A stretch of 63,133 bases of DNA, from NCBI GenBank assembly GCA_934636465.1, contig CAKUAR010000013.1, positions 1-63,133 of the forward strand. The letters run 5' to 3'. Positions 1 through 8,902 of the stretch are shown in pieces; the first letter of the stretch is position 1, and each line of letters starts with the position of its first letter. Origin of the DNA: an uncultured Muribaculaceae bacterium. Lineage in GTDB: Bacteria; Bacteroidota; Bacteroidia; Bacteroidales; Muribaculaceae. The position numbers and the translations under genes were made by a program. The notes under the pieces are model-generated. The model was not told where the DNA came from, ran no database searches, and worked only from the letters and a program-made list of their open reading frames with translations.

Positions 1-75
1 CCGTTCTTCATAATTGTGGCGTCTATACATAATGCACCCCAAAAGTTTTGTGTCTAACTTTTGGGGTGCAGTTCA
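1..75 (+). mobile_element. Partial IS3-family (IS150-like) insertion sequence end
   Basis: Read on the minus strand from base 75, the sequence starts TGAACTGCACCCCAAAAGTT and continues AGACA. This resembles the terminal inverted repeat of the IS150 subgroup (TG..CTGCACCC....GTT.GAC). The same bases also form an inverted repeat, GCACCCCAAAAGTT at about 34-47 with AACTTTTGGGGTGC at about 57-70, probably a terminal hairpin. Only the end of the element is in the window and the transposase is not visible. The adjoining minus-strand gene takes its stop codon (73-75) from this end, which suggests an insertion. The family assignment rests on remembered terminal motifs only. Confidence 0.45.
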
Positions 76-417
76 AATCATGCAGCAATGCTTCAGCACC
101 ACATTTACCCTGACGCGCATCGGCCCGATAAACACCATGGCTGTAGCGGTGAACAGCAAGGCTTGAAACGATGCCACCGCAAGCGTGACGGCCGACAACA
201 AGTGCTGCATTTCAACCTCCATGCTTGCCATGCCGCTAAACATGTTTGAGCCGCTAAGCAACAAAAACGAAGTGGCCAGAAACGTGCGCACCTGGCGCAT
301 GCGCTGCCAGCTGCCGTCTGACGGAATGGGCACGCCAAGCAACACGACAGCCATGACGGCTATCACAACAGCCGACGTGACCGTGATAAAATAATGATTG
401 AAGCAGAATTCATGCAT
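73..417 (-). pseudogene. Membrane protein truncated by the IS end (possible AraC-type membrane regulator N-terminus)
   Basis: The preferred start, at 417, gives a protein beginning MHEFCFNHYFITVTSAVVIA; an upstream in-frame Met at 519 adds a poorly supported leader. The product has at least three hydrophobic segments separated by a short basic stretch (WQRMRQVR) and then ends abruptly with a TGA supplied by the neighbouring IS end. The N-terminus resembles, from memory, the membrane sensor part of large Bacteroidales AraC-family regulators, but no DNA-binding domain remains. What is seen is a short multi-pass protein ending at an IS boundary. That it is the broken 5' part of a longer gene is inference. 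It could also be a natural small membrane protein. Confidence 0.45.
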
Positions 418-607
418 GGTGTCAATAGAATAATAGTCAGCTGGCTTTAAGCTAACTCCAAGTACAAATTTAATCAAGAAAATCAAATTAAGGCATTTCT
501 GCGCAATAAAGTTTTTCACCCCACCCCCACAATGACAAAAATCACCGAATTTCGCACGCGTCAGGCTGCGTCAGTGCAACAAAAAAGGTGGTCTTTTTGC
601 CTTTCGT

Positions 608-638
608 TTTGTATTGCCCTCGGTTTGCACTATCTTTG
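608..638 (+). promoter_or_regulatory. Bacteroidetes-type promoter of manA
   Basis: A TTTG at 608-611 and TATCTTTG at 631-638 are separated by 19 bases, matching the primary sigma consensus of Bacteroidetes. Transcription would start about 30 bases before the ATG at 675. Confidence 0.65.
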
Positions 639-674
639 CACATATTTTTTGAGCAATTGCTTTTTTTTGACGAT

Positions 675-1628
675 ATGAGACCCTATAAATTTCAGCTTAA
701 CCTCAAGAGTGTGCTGTGGGGTGGCGACCGCATCGCCACCTTCAAAGGTATGCACTTCGACCGCAGTGATGTGGGCGAAAGCTGGGAAGTGAGCGGAATT
801 GAAGGCAAGGAGTCGGTCGTGGCCGACGGACCCGATGCCGGGCTCAATCTGCGTCAACTCCTTGAAAGATACGGCAGCCGCATCGTGGGCGAGCATGTGT
901 ATCGCCGTTTCGGCAACGAATTTCCCCTCGTGGTAAAACTCATTGATGCAAGGCACGACCTGTCGCTGCAAGTGCACCCCGACGACAAATTGGCGTGGCA
1001 AAACCACCGCTGCAACGGCAAGACCGAGATGTGGTATGTGGTTGACGCCGACCCCGGAGCACGCCTACTCGCCGGAATGAAAAAAGAAATCACCAAGCAA
1101 GAGTATGGCCGCCGCATAGCCGACAACACCATTCTCGACGTGGTGAGCGAACACGACACACGCGCCGGCGATGTGTTCTTCTTGCCAGCTGGCCGAATTC
1201 ACGGCATTGGCGCAGGCAACTTCATCGCCGAAATTCACCAGGCAAGCGACATCACCTATCGCGTGTATGACTACAACCGCCACGACGCCAACGGCAAGCT
1301 GCGCGAACTGCACACCGACTGGGCTGCCGACGCAATCAAATTTGACGACACCGACGTGAAGTGCCAAAACTTTGCCGACAAAGCCGATGCCACGCTTGTG
1401 AAGTGCGACTGCTTTGTGGTTAGCAAACTCTCGGTCAGCGGCCAGCGCGACGTGGTCATGCCACACGACGCATTTCTTGTGGTGATGTGCATAGGCGGCA
1501 GTTGCACCGTGACTACCGGCGAAAACGATGTGGTGCCACTCCATCAAGGCGAAACCGTGCTAATTCCAGCCGAACTCACAAAATTCCGCCTTCAAGGCAC
1601 AGCCACACTCCTCACCGCCACCGTGTAA
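675..1628 (+). CDS. manA: Mannose-6-phosphate isomerase, class I
   Basis: This 317-residue zinc enzyme interconverts fructose 6-phosphate and mannose 6-phosphate, feeding GDP-mannose and glycan synthesis or mannose catabolism in the cytoplasm. Its cupin fold shows the metal ligands of the family: Gln99 and His101 in SLQVHPDD, Glu118 in GKTEMW, and His176 in PAGRIHGIG. The length fits the short bacterial type. The ATG at 675 was chosen over an upstream in-frame codon at 588 because the upstream stretch overlaps the promoter and encodes a leader not expected in this family. It appears monocistronic, with a tRNA on the other strand downstream. Confidence 0.9.
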   Translation: MRPYKFQLNLKSVLWGGDRIATFKGMHFDRSDVGESWEVSGIEGKESVVADGPDAGLNLRQLLERYGSRIVGEHVYRRFGNEFPLVVKLIDARHDLSLQVHPDDKLAWQNHRCNGKTEMWYVVDADPGARLLAGMKKEITKQEYGRRIADNTILDVVSEHDTRAGDVFFLPAGRIHGIGAGNFIAEIHQASDITYRVYDYNRHDANGKLRELHTDWAADAIKFDDTDVKCQNFADKADATLVKCDCFVVSKLSVSGQRDVVMPHDAFLVVMCIGGSCTVTTGENDVVPLHQGETVLIPAELTKFRLQGTATLLTATV

Positions 1629-1695
1629 CGCAGCGGCGCGCCCCCCAAAAAAAATCAGTTTAAGAAAATCAGCTCCCAGATAAGGAAGCGCACAT

Positions 1696-1740
1696 AAAAA
1701 AAGAAAGAGGCTGAATGATTTCGTCATTTAACCTCTCTTT
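1696..1740 (-). terminator. Intrinsic terminator downstream of tRNA-Leu
   Basis: On the minus strand an AGAGGTTAAATGA arm pairs imperfectly with TCATTCAGCCTCT and is followed by CTTTTTTTA. The hairpin lies just after the 3' end of the tRNA. Confidence 0.6.
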
Positions 1741-1746
1741 TGCTCG

Positions 1747-1828
1747 TACCCAGAGCCGGGGTCGAACCGGCACGGATTGCTCCACTGGTGTTTGAGACCA
1801 GCGCGTCTACCGATTCCGCCATCTGGGC
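1747..1828 (-). tRNA. tRNA-Leu, anticodon CAA
   Basis: The minus strand gives a class II tRNA of about 82 nt. The acceptor stem GCCCAGA pairs with TCTGGGT and includes a G-U at the first pair. The anticodon stem CTGGT/ACCAG encloses the loop CTCAAAC with anticodon CAA. A long variable arm and the T-loop GGTTCGACCCC follow. CCA is not encoded. It reads leucine UUG codons. Confidence 0.9.
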
Positions 1829-2047
1829 TTCGTAATAGCGGTGCAAAGTTAGTCATTTTTTCCGACCCTCCAAATTATTGCGGCAAAAATCACAAAACTA
1901 TTTTTCCCCTCGCCGGCAAACCGCCACATCCACTTTAGCGGCAAGCTCTTGCCAGAGCACGGTCACCACTGCGGCATTTCAAAAAAAGTTTTGCTCGGCG
2001 GTACAGTTTTATGTCCAGCAGCCGAGGTCTTTTTGCCACATTATGCC

Positions 2048-2055
2048 TAATTTTG
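2048..2055 (+). promoter_or_regulatory. Possible -7 box upstream of tcdA
   Basis: TAATTTTG fits the Bacteroidetes -7 consensus about 35 bases before the ATG at 2090. No good -33 box lies at the expected spacing, so support is weak. Confidence 0.3.
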
Positions 2056-2089
2056 TAGTCTCAAATCTACAATATATCTGCACACACTC

Positions 2090-2878
2090 ATGCACAACCA
2101 GTTTCAACGAACCGAAATGTTGCTTGGCAAGCCGGCAATCGAAGCTCTGGCCAAAAGCCGCGTGGCGGTGTTTGGCGTGGGCGGCGTGGGCGGCTATGTG
2201 GTGGAGGTGCTCGCCCGCAGCGGCGTGGGCACGCTCGACCTTTTCGACGACGACAAGGTGTGTCCATCAAACATCAACCGCCAAATCATAGCACTGCACA
2301 GCACCATAGGCCGCTACAAGGTGGACGTGGCTGCCGAGCGCGCCACCGACATCAATCCGCAGTGCACGGTCAACGCCCACAAAATGTTTTATGTGGTGGA
2401 AAATGCCGACCAAACAGACCTGTCGGTTTACGACTATGTGGTTGACTGCATCGACACCGTGTCGGCAAAAATGGAGCTTGTGCGCCGCTGCACAAAGCTC
2501 GGCGTGCCCATTTTGTGCTGCATGGGGGCAGCCAACAAGCTCGACCCCACAGCTTTTCGCGTGACCGACATCTGCCACACAAAGATGGACCCAATAGCCC
2601 GCGTGATGCGGCGCAAGCTCGCCAAAGAAAGCATCAAACACTTTAAGTGCGTGTATAGCGAGGAAATCCCCCTCACCCAAATCCCATGCCAAGCCAGTGA
2701 CGACGACCCAAATCCAGAGCCGCAAAGCGGCACTCACGCCCCCAAGCGCAACGTGCCGGCAAGCAACGCCTTTGTGCCGGCAGCCGAAGGTTTGGTGGCT
2801 GGCGGAGAGGTGGTGAAAGACCTGATTATGGCAGCAGGAGCCATGCGCCAGACACCTGCGCAGAGCGCGAATGTTTAA
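2090..2878 (+). CDS. tcdA: tRNA threonylcarbamoyladenosine dehydratase, ThiF/E1-like
   Basis: This 262-residue protein belongs to the E1/ThiF/MoeB superfamily and is most like TcdA (CsdL). TcdA uses ATP to cyclise N6-threonylcarbamoyladenosine at position 37 of ANN-reading tRNAs. The nucleotide-binding loop VFGVGGVGGYV is at about residues 28-38. It is followed by the acidic and SNINRQ segments (DDDKVCPSNINRQ) that contact ATP in this family, and by VDCIDTVSAK. The C-terminal half carries the TcdA-type PIARVMRRKL and VYSEE motifs. A MoeB/ThiF assignment is less likely because those motifs match TcdA better. The gene stands alone, downstream of a convergent tRNA and upstream of pckA. Confidence 0.85.
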   Translation: MHNQFQRTEMLLGKPAIEALAKSRVAVFGVGGVGGYVVEVLARSGVGTLDLFDDDKVCPSNINRQIIALHSTIGRYKVDVAAERATDINPQCTVNAHKMFYVVENADQTDLSVYDYVVDCIDTVSAKMELVRRCTKLGVPILCCMGAANKLDPTAFRVTDICHTKMDPIARVMRRKLAKESIKHFKCVYSEEIPLTQIPCQASDDDPNPEPQSGTHAPKRNVPASNAFVPAAEGLVAGGEVVKDLIMAAGAMRQTPAQSANV

Positions 2879-2921
2879 ATAATCATAACAAAGCTACATT
2901 AAGGAATTTTTTCCATAATAA

Positions 2922-2955
2922 ATTGAGTGAGAAAAAATATAAATGTGTAATTTTG
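2922..2955 (+). promoter_or_regulatory. Probable pckA promoter
   Basis: TAATTTTG at 2948-2955 matches the Bacteroidetes -7 box. An ATTG at 2922-2925 may be a weak -33 box, with spacing slightly long at 22 bases. A 70-base AT-rich leader leads to the ATG at 3030. Confidence 0.45.
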
Positions 2956-3029
2956 CACTCTGAAAGATTAGAGGTTTCATTTTAATCAAATAGAAAATTT
3001 TTAACAACTACTTTTAAATATAATCTAAA

Positions 3030-4646
3030 ATGGCAAAGTTTGATAAGTCAGTTTTAGCAAAGTACGGAATCACAGGCACTCCTGAGGTTCTTTACAACCC
3101 TTCGTATGAAGTTTTGTTCAATGAGGAGACAAAACCAGGTTTAACAGGCTATGAGAAAGGCCAAGAGACAGAGCTCGGCGCCATCAACGTGATGACAGGC
3201 GTGTTCACTGGCCGTTCGCCTAAAGACAAGTTCATCGTTGACGATGCCACTTCTCACGACACTATCTGGTGGGACAGCGAGGAATATCACAACGACAACC
3301 ACCGCGCAAGCGAAGACACCTGGAAGGCCGTAAAGGAAATCGCAAAGAAAGAACTTTCTAACAAGAAACTCTATGTGGTTGACGGTTTCTGCGGCACTCA
3401 CAAAGACACTCGCATGAAGGTGCGTTTCATCATGGAAGTTGCATGGCAAGCTCACTTCGTGACCAACATGTTCATTCGTCCTCAAAACGAGGAAGAGTTT
3501 GACCAGGAACCTGACTTCATCGTTTACAACGCTTCTAAGGGCAAGGTTGAGAACTGGAAAGAACTCGGTTTGCACTCTGAAACTGCCGTTGTGTTCAACG
3601 TTACAAGCAAGGAGCAAGTTATCATCAACACTTGGTATGGTGGTGAAATGAAGAAAGGTATGTTCTCTATGCAGAACTACTTCTTGCCACTCAAGGGCAT
3701 CGCTTCAATGCACTGCTCTGCCAACACCGACATGAACGGCGAAAACACTGCCATCTTCTTCGGTCTGTCTGGTACTGGTAAGACCACTCTTTCTACCGAC
3801 CCTAAGCGCAAACTCATCGGCGACGACGAGCACGGCTGGGACGACGAAGGTGTGTTCAACCTCGAAGGCGGCTGCTACGCCAAGGTTATCAACCTTGACA
3901 AAGAGGCTGAGCCTGACATCTATGGCGCAATCTCTCGCGACGCTCTTCTTGAGAACGTTACTGTTGACGAAAACGGCAAGATTGACTTCAAGGACAAGAG
4001 CGTGACAGAAAACACTCGTGTTTCTTACCCAATCTATCACATCAAGAACATTCAACGTCCACAATCACAAGGTCCTGCTGCAAAGCAAGTGATTTTCTTG
4101 AGTGCTGACGCATTTGGTGTGCTGCCTCCAGTGTCAATCCTCAACGCTGAACAAACTAAATATTACTTCTTGAGCGGATTTACTGCTAAGCTCGCTGGCA
4201 CAGAGCGCGGCATCACAGAGCCAACCCCAACATTCAGCGCATGCTTCGGCCAGGCATTCCTTGAGTTGCACCCAACAAAATATGCCGAGGAGCTCGTTCG
4301 CCACATGGAGAAGAGCGGTGCAAAGGCTTACTTGGTTAACACTGGTTGGAACGGTACAGGCAAGCGCATCTCTATCCGCGACACCCGCGGCATCATCGAC
4401 GCTATCCTTGACCACAGCATCGACGCTGCACCAACAAAGACTATTCCTTACTTCGACTTCGTAGTTCCTACTAAGCTCGAAGGCGTTGACCCAGGCATTC
4501 TCGACCCACGCGACACCTATGCCGACGCTGCTCAATGGGACGAAAAAGCCAAAGACCTCGCTGCTCGCTTCATCAAGAACTTCAAGAAATATGAAGGCAA
4601 CGAAGCCGGTAAGGCCCTTGAGGCTGCAGGTCCTAAGTTGGACTAA
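3030..4646 (+). CDS. pckA: Phosphoenolpyruvate carboxykinase (ATP)
   Basis: This 538-residue ATP-type enzyme interconverts oxaloacetate plus ATP with PEP, CO2 and ADP. In gut Bacteroidales it usually runs toward oxaloacetate, fixing CO2 on the succinate route. Visible motifs are [10 protein letters not shown] near residue 60, the kinase-1a P-loop [11 protein letters not shown] near residue 246, the metal-binding [14 protein letters not shown] just after it, and [13 protein letters not shown] near the C-terminus. Length and motifs are complete. Its codon choice (many GCT, ACT, CGT) differs from the neighbours and suggests high expression. It has its own promoter and a strong terminator. Confidence 0.96.
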   Translation: MAKFDKSVLAKYGITGTPEVLYNPSYEVLFNEETKPGLTGYEKGQETELGAINVMTGVFTGRSPKDKFIVDDATSHDTIWWDSEEYHNDNHRASEDTWKAVKEIAKKELSNKKLYVVDGFCGTHKDTRMKVRFIMEVAWQAHFVTNMFIRPQNEEEFDQEPDFIVYNASKGKVENWKELGLHSETAVVFNVTSKEQVIINTWYGGEMKKGMFSMQNYFLPLKGIASMHCSANTDMNGENTAIFFGLSGTGKTTLSTDPKRKLIGDDEHGWDDEGVFNLEGGCYAKVINLDKEAEPDIYGAISRDALLENVTVDENGKIDFKDKSVTENTRVSYPIYHIKNIQRPQSQGPAAKQVIFLSADAFGVLPPVSILNAEQTKYYFLSGFTAKLAGTERGITEPTPTFSACFGQAFLELHPTKYAEELVRHMEKSGAKAYLVNTGWNGTGKRISIRDTRGIIDAILDHSIDAAPTKTIPYFDFVVPTKLEGVDPGILDPRDTYADAAQWDEKAKDLAARFIKNFKKYEGNEAGKALEAAGPKLD

Positions 4647-4744
4647 TGCGGAAACCGCGTGCCGCAGGTTTCGCGCCTGAAGCACCGATTTTTAACCGAA
4701 ATATAATCTGAAAAGAACTAACTTATTTAGATATATTTTTTCAC

Positions 4745-4787
4745 GAAGACCGCCCGGCATCACTGTCAGGCGGTCTTCCTTTTTTTC
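4745..4787 (+). terminator. Intrinsic terminator of pckA
   Basis: A perfect 10-bp stem, GAAGACCGCC with GGCGGTCTTC, is followed by CTTTTTTT, about 100 bases after the pckA stop. Confidence 0.85.
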
Positions 4788-4904
4788 ACAACACAAAAAG
4801 AGGGGGAAAAACGAGCTCACCGCAGCAGTGTGTCTGCACGCGCGCCCTTTTTCTTCGTCACCCCCACTCTAAAAACAGGGGGCAATCTCTCATTTTTTCT
4901 TATT

Positions 4905-7022
4905 ATGAACAGAATTTTAATCATCACACTCACCCTCACAGCCATGTTGCAACTAAATGCACAAAAAAGGGCTTTCACCATTCCTGACCTCTACAAGGTG
5001 CAGAGCGTGGGTGGCCTGGCACTTAGCCCCGACGGCAAGTCGCTGGCCTACAGCGTCACCAAGCAAAGCCTGAAGGACCACAAGAGCGAAACCAACCTTG
5101 CGCTCATGGACACCAAGAGCATAAAGGCCGGCAAAACTCAAAACACCGCCAACGTGAAGATGCTCACCACCGACGGCAAAAGCTCAAGCCCCATCTGGAG
5201 CCGCGACGGCAAGTCAATCTACTTCACCGCCACAATCAAAAGAGACAAGAACAGTAAAGACGAAGTGGCAAAGCCGCAAGTCTATCGCTACGACACCGCA
5301 ACCGGCACAACCGAGCAAATCACTGACTATGCCCTGGGAGTGAGCGGCGCCGTGCTCTCGCCCGACAACAACCTCATTGCCTTTGTGGCCGACATCTACC
5401 CCGACCTTGGCGGTGCCAACCCCGAAGCCAACCTGAAGCGCATGAAGAGCAAGGACGAAGGGCCGGTGCAGGGTCATGTGGCCGACAAACTACTGTTTCG
5501 CCACTGGACTTCTTATGCCGACGGTCACTACTCCCACATCATAGTTTTCAACATTGCCAAGCACACCTACACCGACGTCACTCCAGGCGCGTTTGACTCG
5601 CCAGTGTTTATGCTCGGTGGCGGCATAGGGTTTAACTTCTCGCCCGACTCCAAGGAGCTTTGCTTTGTGTCGAACCGCACCGAGCACCCGGAGGCCAACA
5701 CCAACGCCAACCTCTACACCGTGCCTGTGACCGGCGGCGAGCCCAAGTGCATCACAGCCGGCAACGAGGCTTGGGACGGCAGCCCCATCTACTCGCCCGA
5801 CGGCAAATACATAGCCTATCGCATGCAGCGTGTGCCTGGGCATGAGTCCGACCGCTTCCTGCTTGCCCTCTACGACCGCGCCACCGGCGCAAAGCGAGTG
5901 CTCACCGAGAGCGTTGACAACTGGGTTGACGACTTCAAATGGGCTGCCGACAGCAAGAGCATATATTTCATCACCGAGGAGCAAGGCTACACACCGCTCA
6001 GCAAAGTAACGCTCAGCGACGGCAAAATCACCAAGGTGCTGTCCAAAAAGTCGTTGCGCGACTTTGCTCTCGGCACCGACGGCTACACCTACTACACCTA
6101 CACCGCCACTGGCAAGCCTGTGGCTCTCTATCGCAGCAAGAACGGCCGCAGCGAGCAGCAGCTCACCTACCTCAACCAGCAACTCGAAGACGAGGTTGAC
6201 ATTCGTCCGAGCGAGGCCATGTGGGTTGATGGTGCCGATGGAATTCCGGTGGAAGTGTTCATAGTGAAGCCACACGACTTCGACCCCAACAAGAAATATC
6301 CGCTCATAGTCAATGTGCACGGCGGCCCGCAATCGCAATGGCAAGACTCTTTCCGCGGCGACTGGCAAGTGTATCCCGGAGCCGGCTATGTTGTGGCTTA
6401 TCCCAACCCCCACGGCTCCACAGGCTATGGCCAGGCCTACACGACCTCCATTTCTGGCGACTGGGGCGGCAAACCCTACGAAGATGTGATAAAGGTCACC
6501 GAAGCCCTGAGCAAGCTGCCCTACATAGATGCCAACCGCATGGGTGCCATGGGCTGGTCATACGGCGGTTTCTTCATGAACTGGCTTCAGGGCCAGCCGC
6601 ACCCGTTCAAGTGCCTTGCCTCAATGATGGGGCTCTATGACTTGCGCTCCATGTGGGGTGTGACCGAGGAACTCTGGTTCCCCAACTTCGACCTCAAAGG
6701 CCAGCCGTGGAATTCTGACCTATACAAGAAATGGTCGCCGTCGGAATATGTGAAAAACTTCAAGACTCCAGCTCTCATCATCACAGGTGAGCGTGACTAT
6801 CGCGTGAGCTACACGCAGAGCGTGCAATACTTCACCACGCTGCAGACACTCGGCATTCCGTCGCGCCTCATCGTGTTTAGCAACGACGGCCACTGGCCCG
6901 ATAACCTCAAGTCGATGCCGGTTTACTATAACGCTCACCTTGAGTGGTTTCACAAATACCTCGGTGGCGACCCAGCTCCTTGGGACACCGAGAAAATGCT
7001 GAACAACGAGGTGGAATATTGA
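4905..7022 (+). CDS. S9 family prolyl oligopeptidase-like secreted serine peptidase
   Basis: The protein has 705 residues from the ATG at 4905, which begins a clean signal peptide (MNRILIITLTLTAMLQLNAQ); the reading frame is open further upstream but without a signal. Residues of about 20-420 form a WD40-like beta-propeller with repeated SPDGK motifs. The C-terminal alpha/beta-hydrolase domain carries Ser552 in GWSYGG, Asp631 in GERDYRVSY and His663 in NDGHWP. The family cleaves short peptides, often dipeptides or after Ala/Pro, in the periplasm or at the surface. The exact activity (DPP-like or acylaminoacyl peptidase-like) cannot be told from sequence. It is monocistronic, with a terminator after it shared with convergent ettA. 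Confidence 0.88.
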   Translation: MNRILIITLTLTAMLQLNAQKRAFTIPDLYKVQSVGGLALSPDGKSLAYSVTKQSLKDHKSETNLALMDTKSIKAGKTQNTANVKMLTTDGKSSSPIWSRDGKSIYFTATIKRDKNSKDEVAKPQVYRYDTATGTTEQITDYALGVSGAVLSPDNNLIAFVADIYPDLGGANPEANLKRMKSKDEGPVQGHVADKLLFRHWTSYADGHYSHIIVFNIAKHTYTDVTPGAFDSPVFMLGGGIGFNFSPDSKELCFVSNRTEHPEANTNANLYTVPVTGGEPKCITAGNEAWDGSPIYSPDGKYIAYRMQRVPGHESDRFLLALYDRATGAKRVLTESVDNWVDDFKWAADSKSIYFITEEQGYTPLSKVTLSDGKITKVLSKKSLRDFALGTDGYTYYTYTATGKPVALYRSKNGRSEQQLTYLNQQLEDEVDIRPSEAMWVDGADGIPVEVFIVKPHDFDPNKKYPLIVNVHGGPQSQWQDSFRGDWQVYPGAGYVVAYPNPHGSTGYGQAYTTSISGDWGGKPYEDVIKVTEALSKLPYIDANRMGAMGWSYGGFFMNWLQGQPHPFKCLASMMGLYDLRSMWGVTEELWFPNFDLKGQPWNSDLYKKWSPSEYVKNFKTPALIITGERDYRVSYTQSVQYFTTLQTLGIPSRLIVFSNDGHWPDNLKSMPVYYNAHLEWFHKYLGGDPAPWDTEKMLNNEVEY

Positions 7023-7051
7023 TTACTCGCATTTCCACACGTCATAACACA

Positions 7052-7093
7052 AAATCGGGAAGAGGCACACACGCCCCTTCCCGATTTCTTTTT
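7052..7093 (+). terminator. Terminator between the S9 peptidase and ettA
   Basis: An 11-bp stem, AAATCGGGAAG with CTTCCCGATTT, is followed by CTTTTTCTT on the plus strand. The minus-strand run is weaker (ATTTTG), so it may act partly in both directions. Confidence 0.75.
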
Positions 7094-7134
7094 CTTATTC
7101 TTATCGCTGTCACATAGTGTGTGCGTGCACAGAG

Positions 7135-8829
7135 CTATTCGTCAAACTTGCGATACTTGATGCGTTTCGGCTCCTCTATGCCCAGCCGTCGAGCCTTGTT
7201 GACCTCATATTCGCTGTAGTCGCCCTCAAAGAAGAACACGTTGCCGTCGCCCTCAAAGGCGAGTATGTGGGTGCAAATCCTGTCAAGGAACCAGCGGTCG
7301 TGACTTATCACCACAGCACAGCCGGCAAACTCCTCCAAGCCCTCCTCCAAGGCGCGCAGCGTGTTCACGTCGATGTCGTTGGTCGGCTCATCGAGCAGCA
7401 GCACATTGCCCTCCTGCTTCAGCGCCAAGGCCAGCTGCAAGCGGTTACGCTCACCGCCCGACAGCACGCCGCACTTCTTCTCCTGGTCGGCCCCGGCAAA
7501 GTTGAAACGACTCAAGTATGCTCTGGCGTTAACGTCGCGGCCGCCCAGGCGCATCAGCTCGTTGCCCTGGCTTATCACCTGATACACCGTCTTGTCGGGG
7601 TCAATGTCCTTGTGTTGCTGGTCAACGTATGCCAGCTTCACCGTCTCGCCCACCTCAAACGTGCCAGCGTCGGGCTTCTCAAGACCCATTATCAGACGAA
7701 ACAGCGTGGTCTTGCCCACACCATTGGGTCCTATCACGCCTATTATGCCTGCCGGTGGCAGTGTGAAGCTCAAGTCGCTGTAGAGCATCTTGTCGCCAAA
7801 CTTCTTTGATATGTTGTGAGCCTCTATCACCTTGTTGCCAAGCCTCGGGCCGTTGGGTATGAAGATTTCGAGCTTTTGCTCCTTCTCTTTCTGGTCTTCG
7901 TTAAGCAGCTTGTCATACGACTTCAAACGAGCCTTGCCCTTTGCCTGCCGAGCCTTTGGAGCCATGCGCACCCACTCAAGCTCGCGCTCCAGGGTCTTGC
8001 GACGCTTGCTTGCCGTTTTTTCTTCCTGCGCCAGGCGTTTCGACTTCTGGTCGAGCCACGACGAGTAGTTGCCCTTCCACGGAATTCCCTCGCCGCGGTC
8101 AAGCTCCAAAATCCACCCGGCCACATCGTCAAGGAAATAGCGGTCGTGGGTCACGGCTATCACCGTGCCATCATATTGATTGAGGTGCTGCTCCAACCAG
8201 TCGATGCTCTCGGCGTCGAGGTGGTTGGTAGGCTCGTCGAGCAGCAGCACGTCGGGTTTCTGCAGCAGCAGGCGGCACAGAGCCACACGGCGGCGCTCAC
8301 CGCCCGACAGGTGCTCCACCTTTTGGTCGGCAGGCGGCAGTCGCAGCGCCTCCATGGCGCGGCCAAGGCGAGTGTCGAGGTTCCACGCGTCGGTCGAGTC
8401 AATCAAGTCCTGCACCTCGGCCTGGCGAGCCATGAGCTTGTTCATTTTCTCCTCGTCCTCGTAATATTCCGGCAAGCCGAACTTCAGATTTATGTCCTCA
8501 TATTCGGCCAGGGCGTCAACCACCTCTTGCACGCCCTCTTTCACCACCTCTATCACCGTTTTGCTGTCGTCGAGGTGCGGGTCTTGCGGCAGATAGCCCA
8601 CCGAGTAGCCCGGAGCCCACACCACTTCGCCCTGATAGTCGTTGTCGATGCCGGCTATTATCTTGAGCAGTGTTGACTTGCCGGCGCCATTCAAGCCTAT
8701 GATGCCTATCTTTGCGCCATAAAAGAATGACAAGTATATATTCTTTAAAATCTGTTTGTTGGTTTGCTTGATGGTCTTGTTAAGCCCCACCATCGAGAAA
8801 ATCACTTTTTTATCGTCAACTGTAGCCAT
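7135..8829 (-). CDS. ettA: Energy-dependent translational throttle protein EttA (ABC-F ATPase)
   Basis: This 564-residue cytosolic ABC-F protein has two ATPase domains and no membrane segments. EttA binds the ribosomal E site and gates the first steps of elongation according to the ADP/ATP ratio. Domain 1 has Walker A GLNGAGKST (about residues 45-53) and signature LSGGERRRVAL. Domain 2 has GPNGVGKTT and LSGGERNRLQL, and both domains have LLLDEPTN Walker B motifs. The ABC-F linker lies between them and is rich in Lys and Arg (LDQKSKRLAQEEKTASKRR). Length and motifs fit EttA rather than Uup or antibiotic-resistance ABC-Fs. It probably ends the minus-strand operon that includes the exonuclease gene upstream. 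Confidence 0.92.
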   Translation of the reverse strand: MATVDDKKVIFSMVGLNKTIKQTNKQILKNIYLSFFYGAKIGIIGLNGAGKSTLLKIIAGIDNDYQGEVVWAPGYSVGYLPQDPHLDDSKTVIEVVKEGVQEVVDALAEYEDINLKFGLPEYYEDEEKMNKLMARQAEVQDLIDSTDAWNLDTRLGRAMEALRLPPADQKVEHLSGGERRRVALCRLLLQKPDVLLLDEPTNHLDAESIDWLEQHLNQYDGTVIAVTHDRYFLDDVAGWILELDRGEGIPWKGNYSSWLDQKSKRLAQEEKTASKRRKTLERELEWVRMAPKARQAKGKARLKSYDKLLNEDQKEKEQKLEIFIPNGPRLGNKVIEAHNISKKFGDKMLYSDLSFTLPPAGIIGVIGPNGVGKTTLFRLIMGLEKPDAGTFEVGETVKLAYVDQQHKDIDPDKTVYQVISQGNELMRLGGRDVNARAYLSRFNFAGADQEKKCGVLSGGERNRLQLALALKQEGNVLLLDEPTNDIDVNTLRALEEGLEEFAGCAVVISHDRWFLDRICTHILAFEGDGNVFFFEGDYSEYEVNKARRLGIEEPKRIKYRKFDE

Positions 8830-8902
8830 ATTTTTTTGAATAAGAAATGTTGGGTTATAGTTATACTTCGTTTTTTTTCCGCGAGCCTGTCAGCCGCCGT
8901 TT

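Noticed and set aside
5490..6413. Minus-strand frame (307 codons) opposite the S9 peptidase
   Set aside because: Antisense of conserved propeller and hydrolase codons; low-complexity Val/Gly/Ala/His composition.
7816..8676. Long open frame on the plus strand (286 codons) opposite ettA
   Set aside because: It is the mirror of a strongly conserved ABC-F gene; the translation is rich in Leu, Val and His without domains, as expected for antisense of a GC-rich gene.
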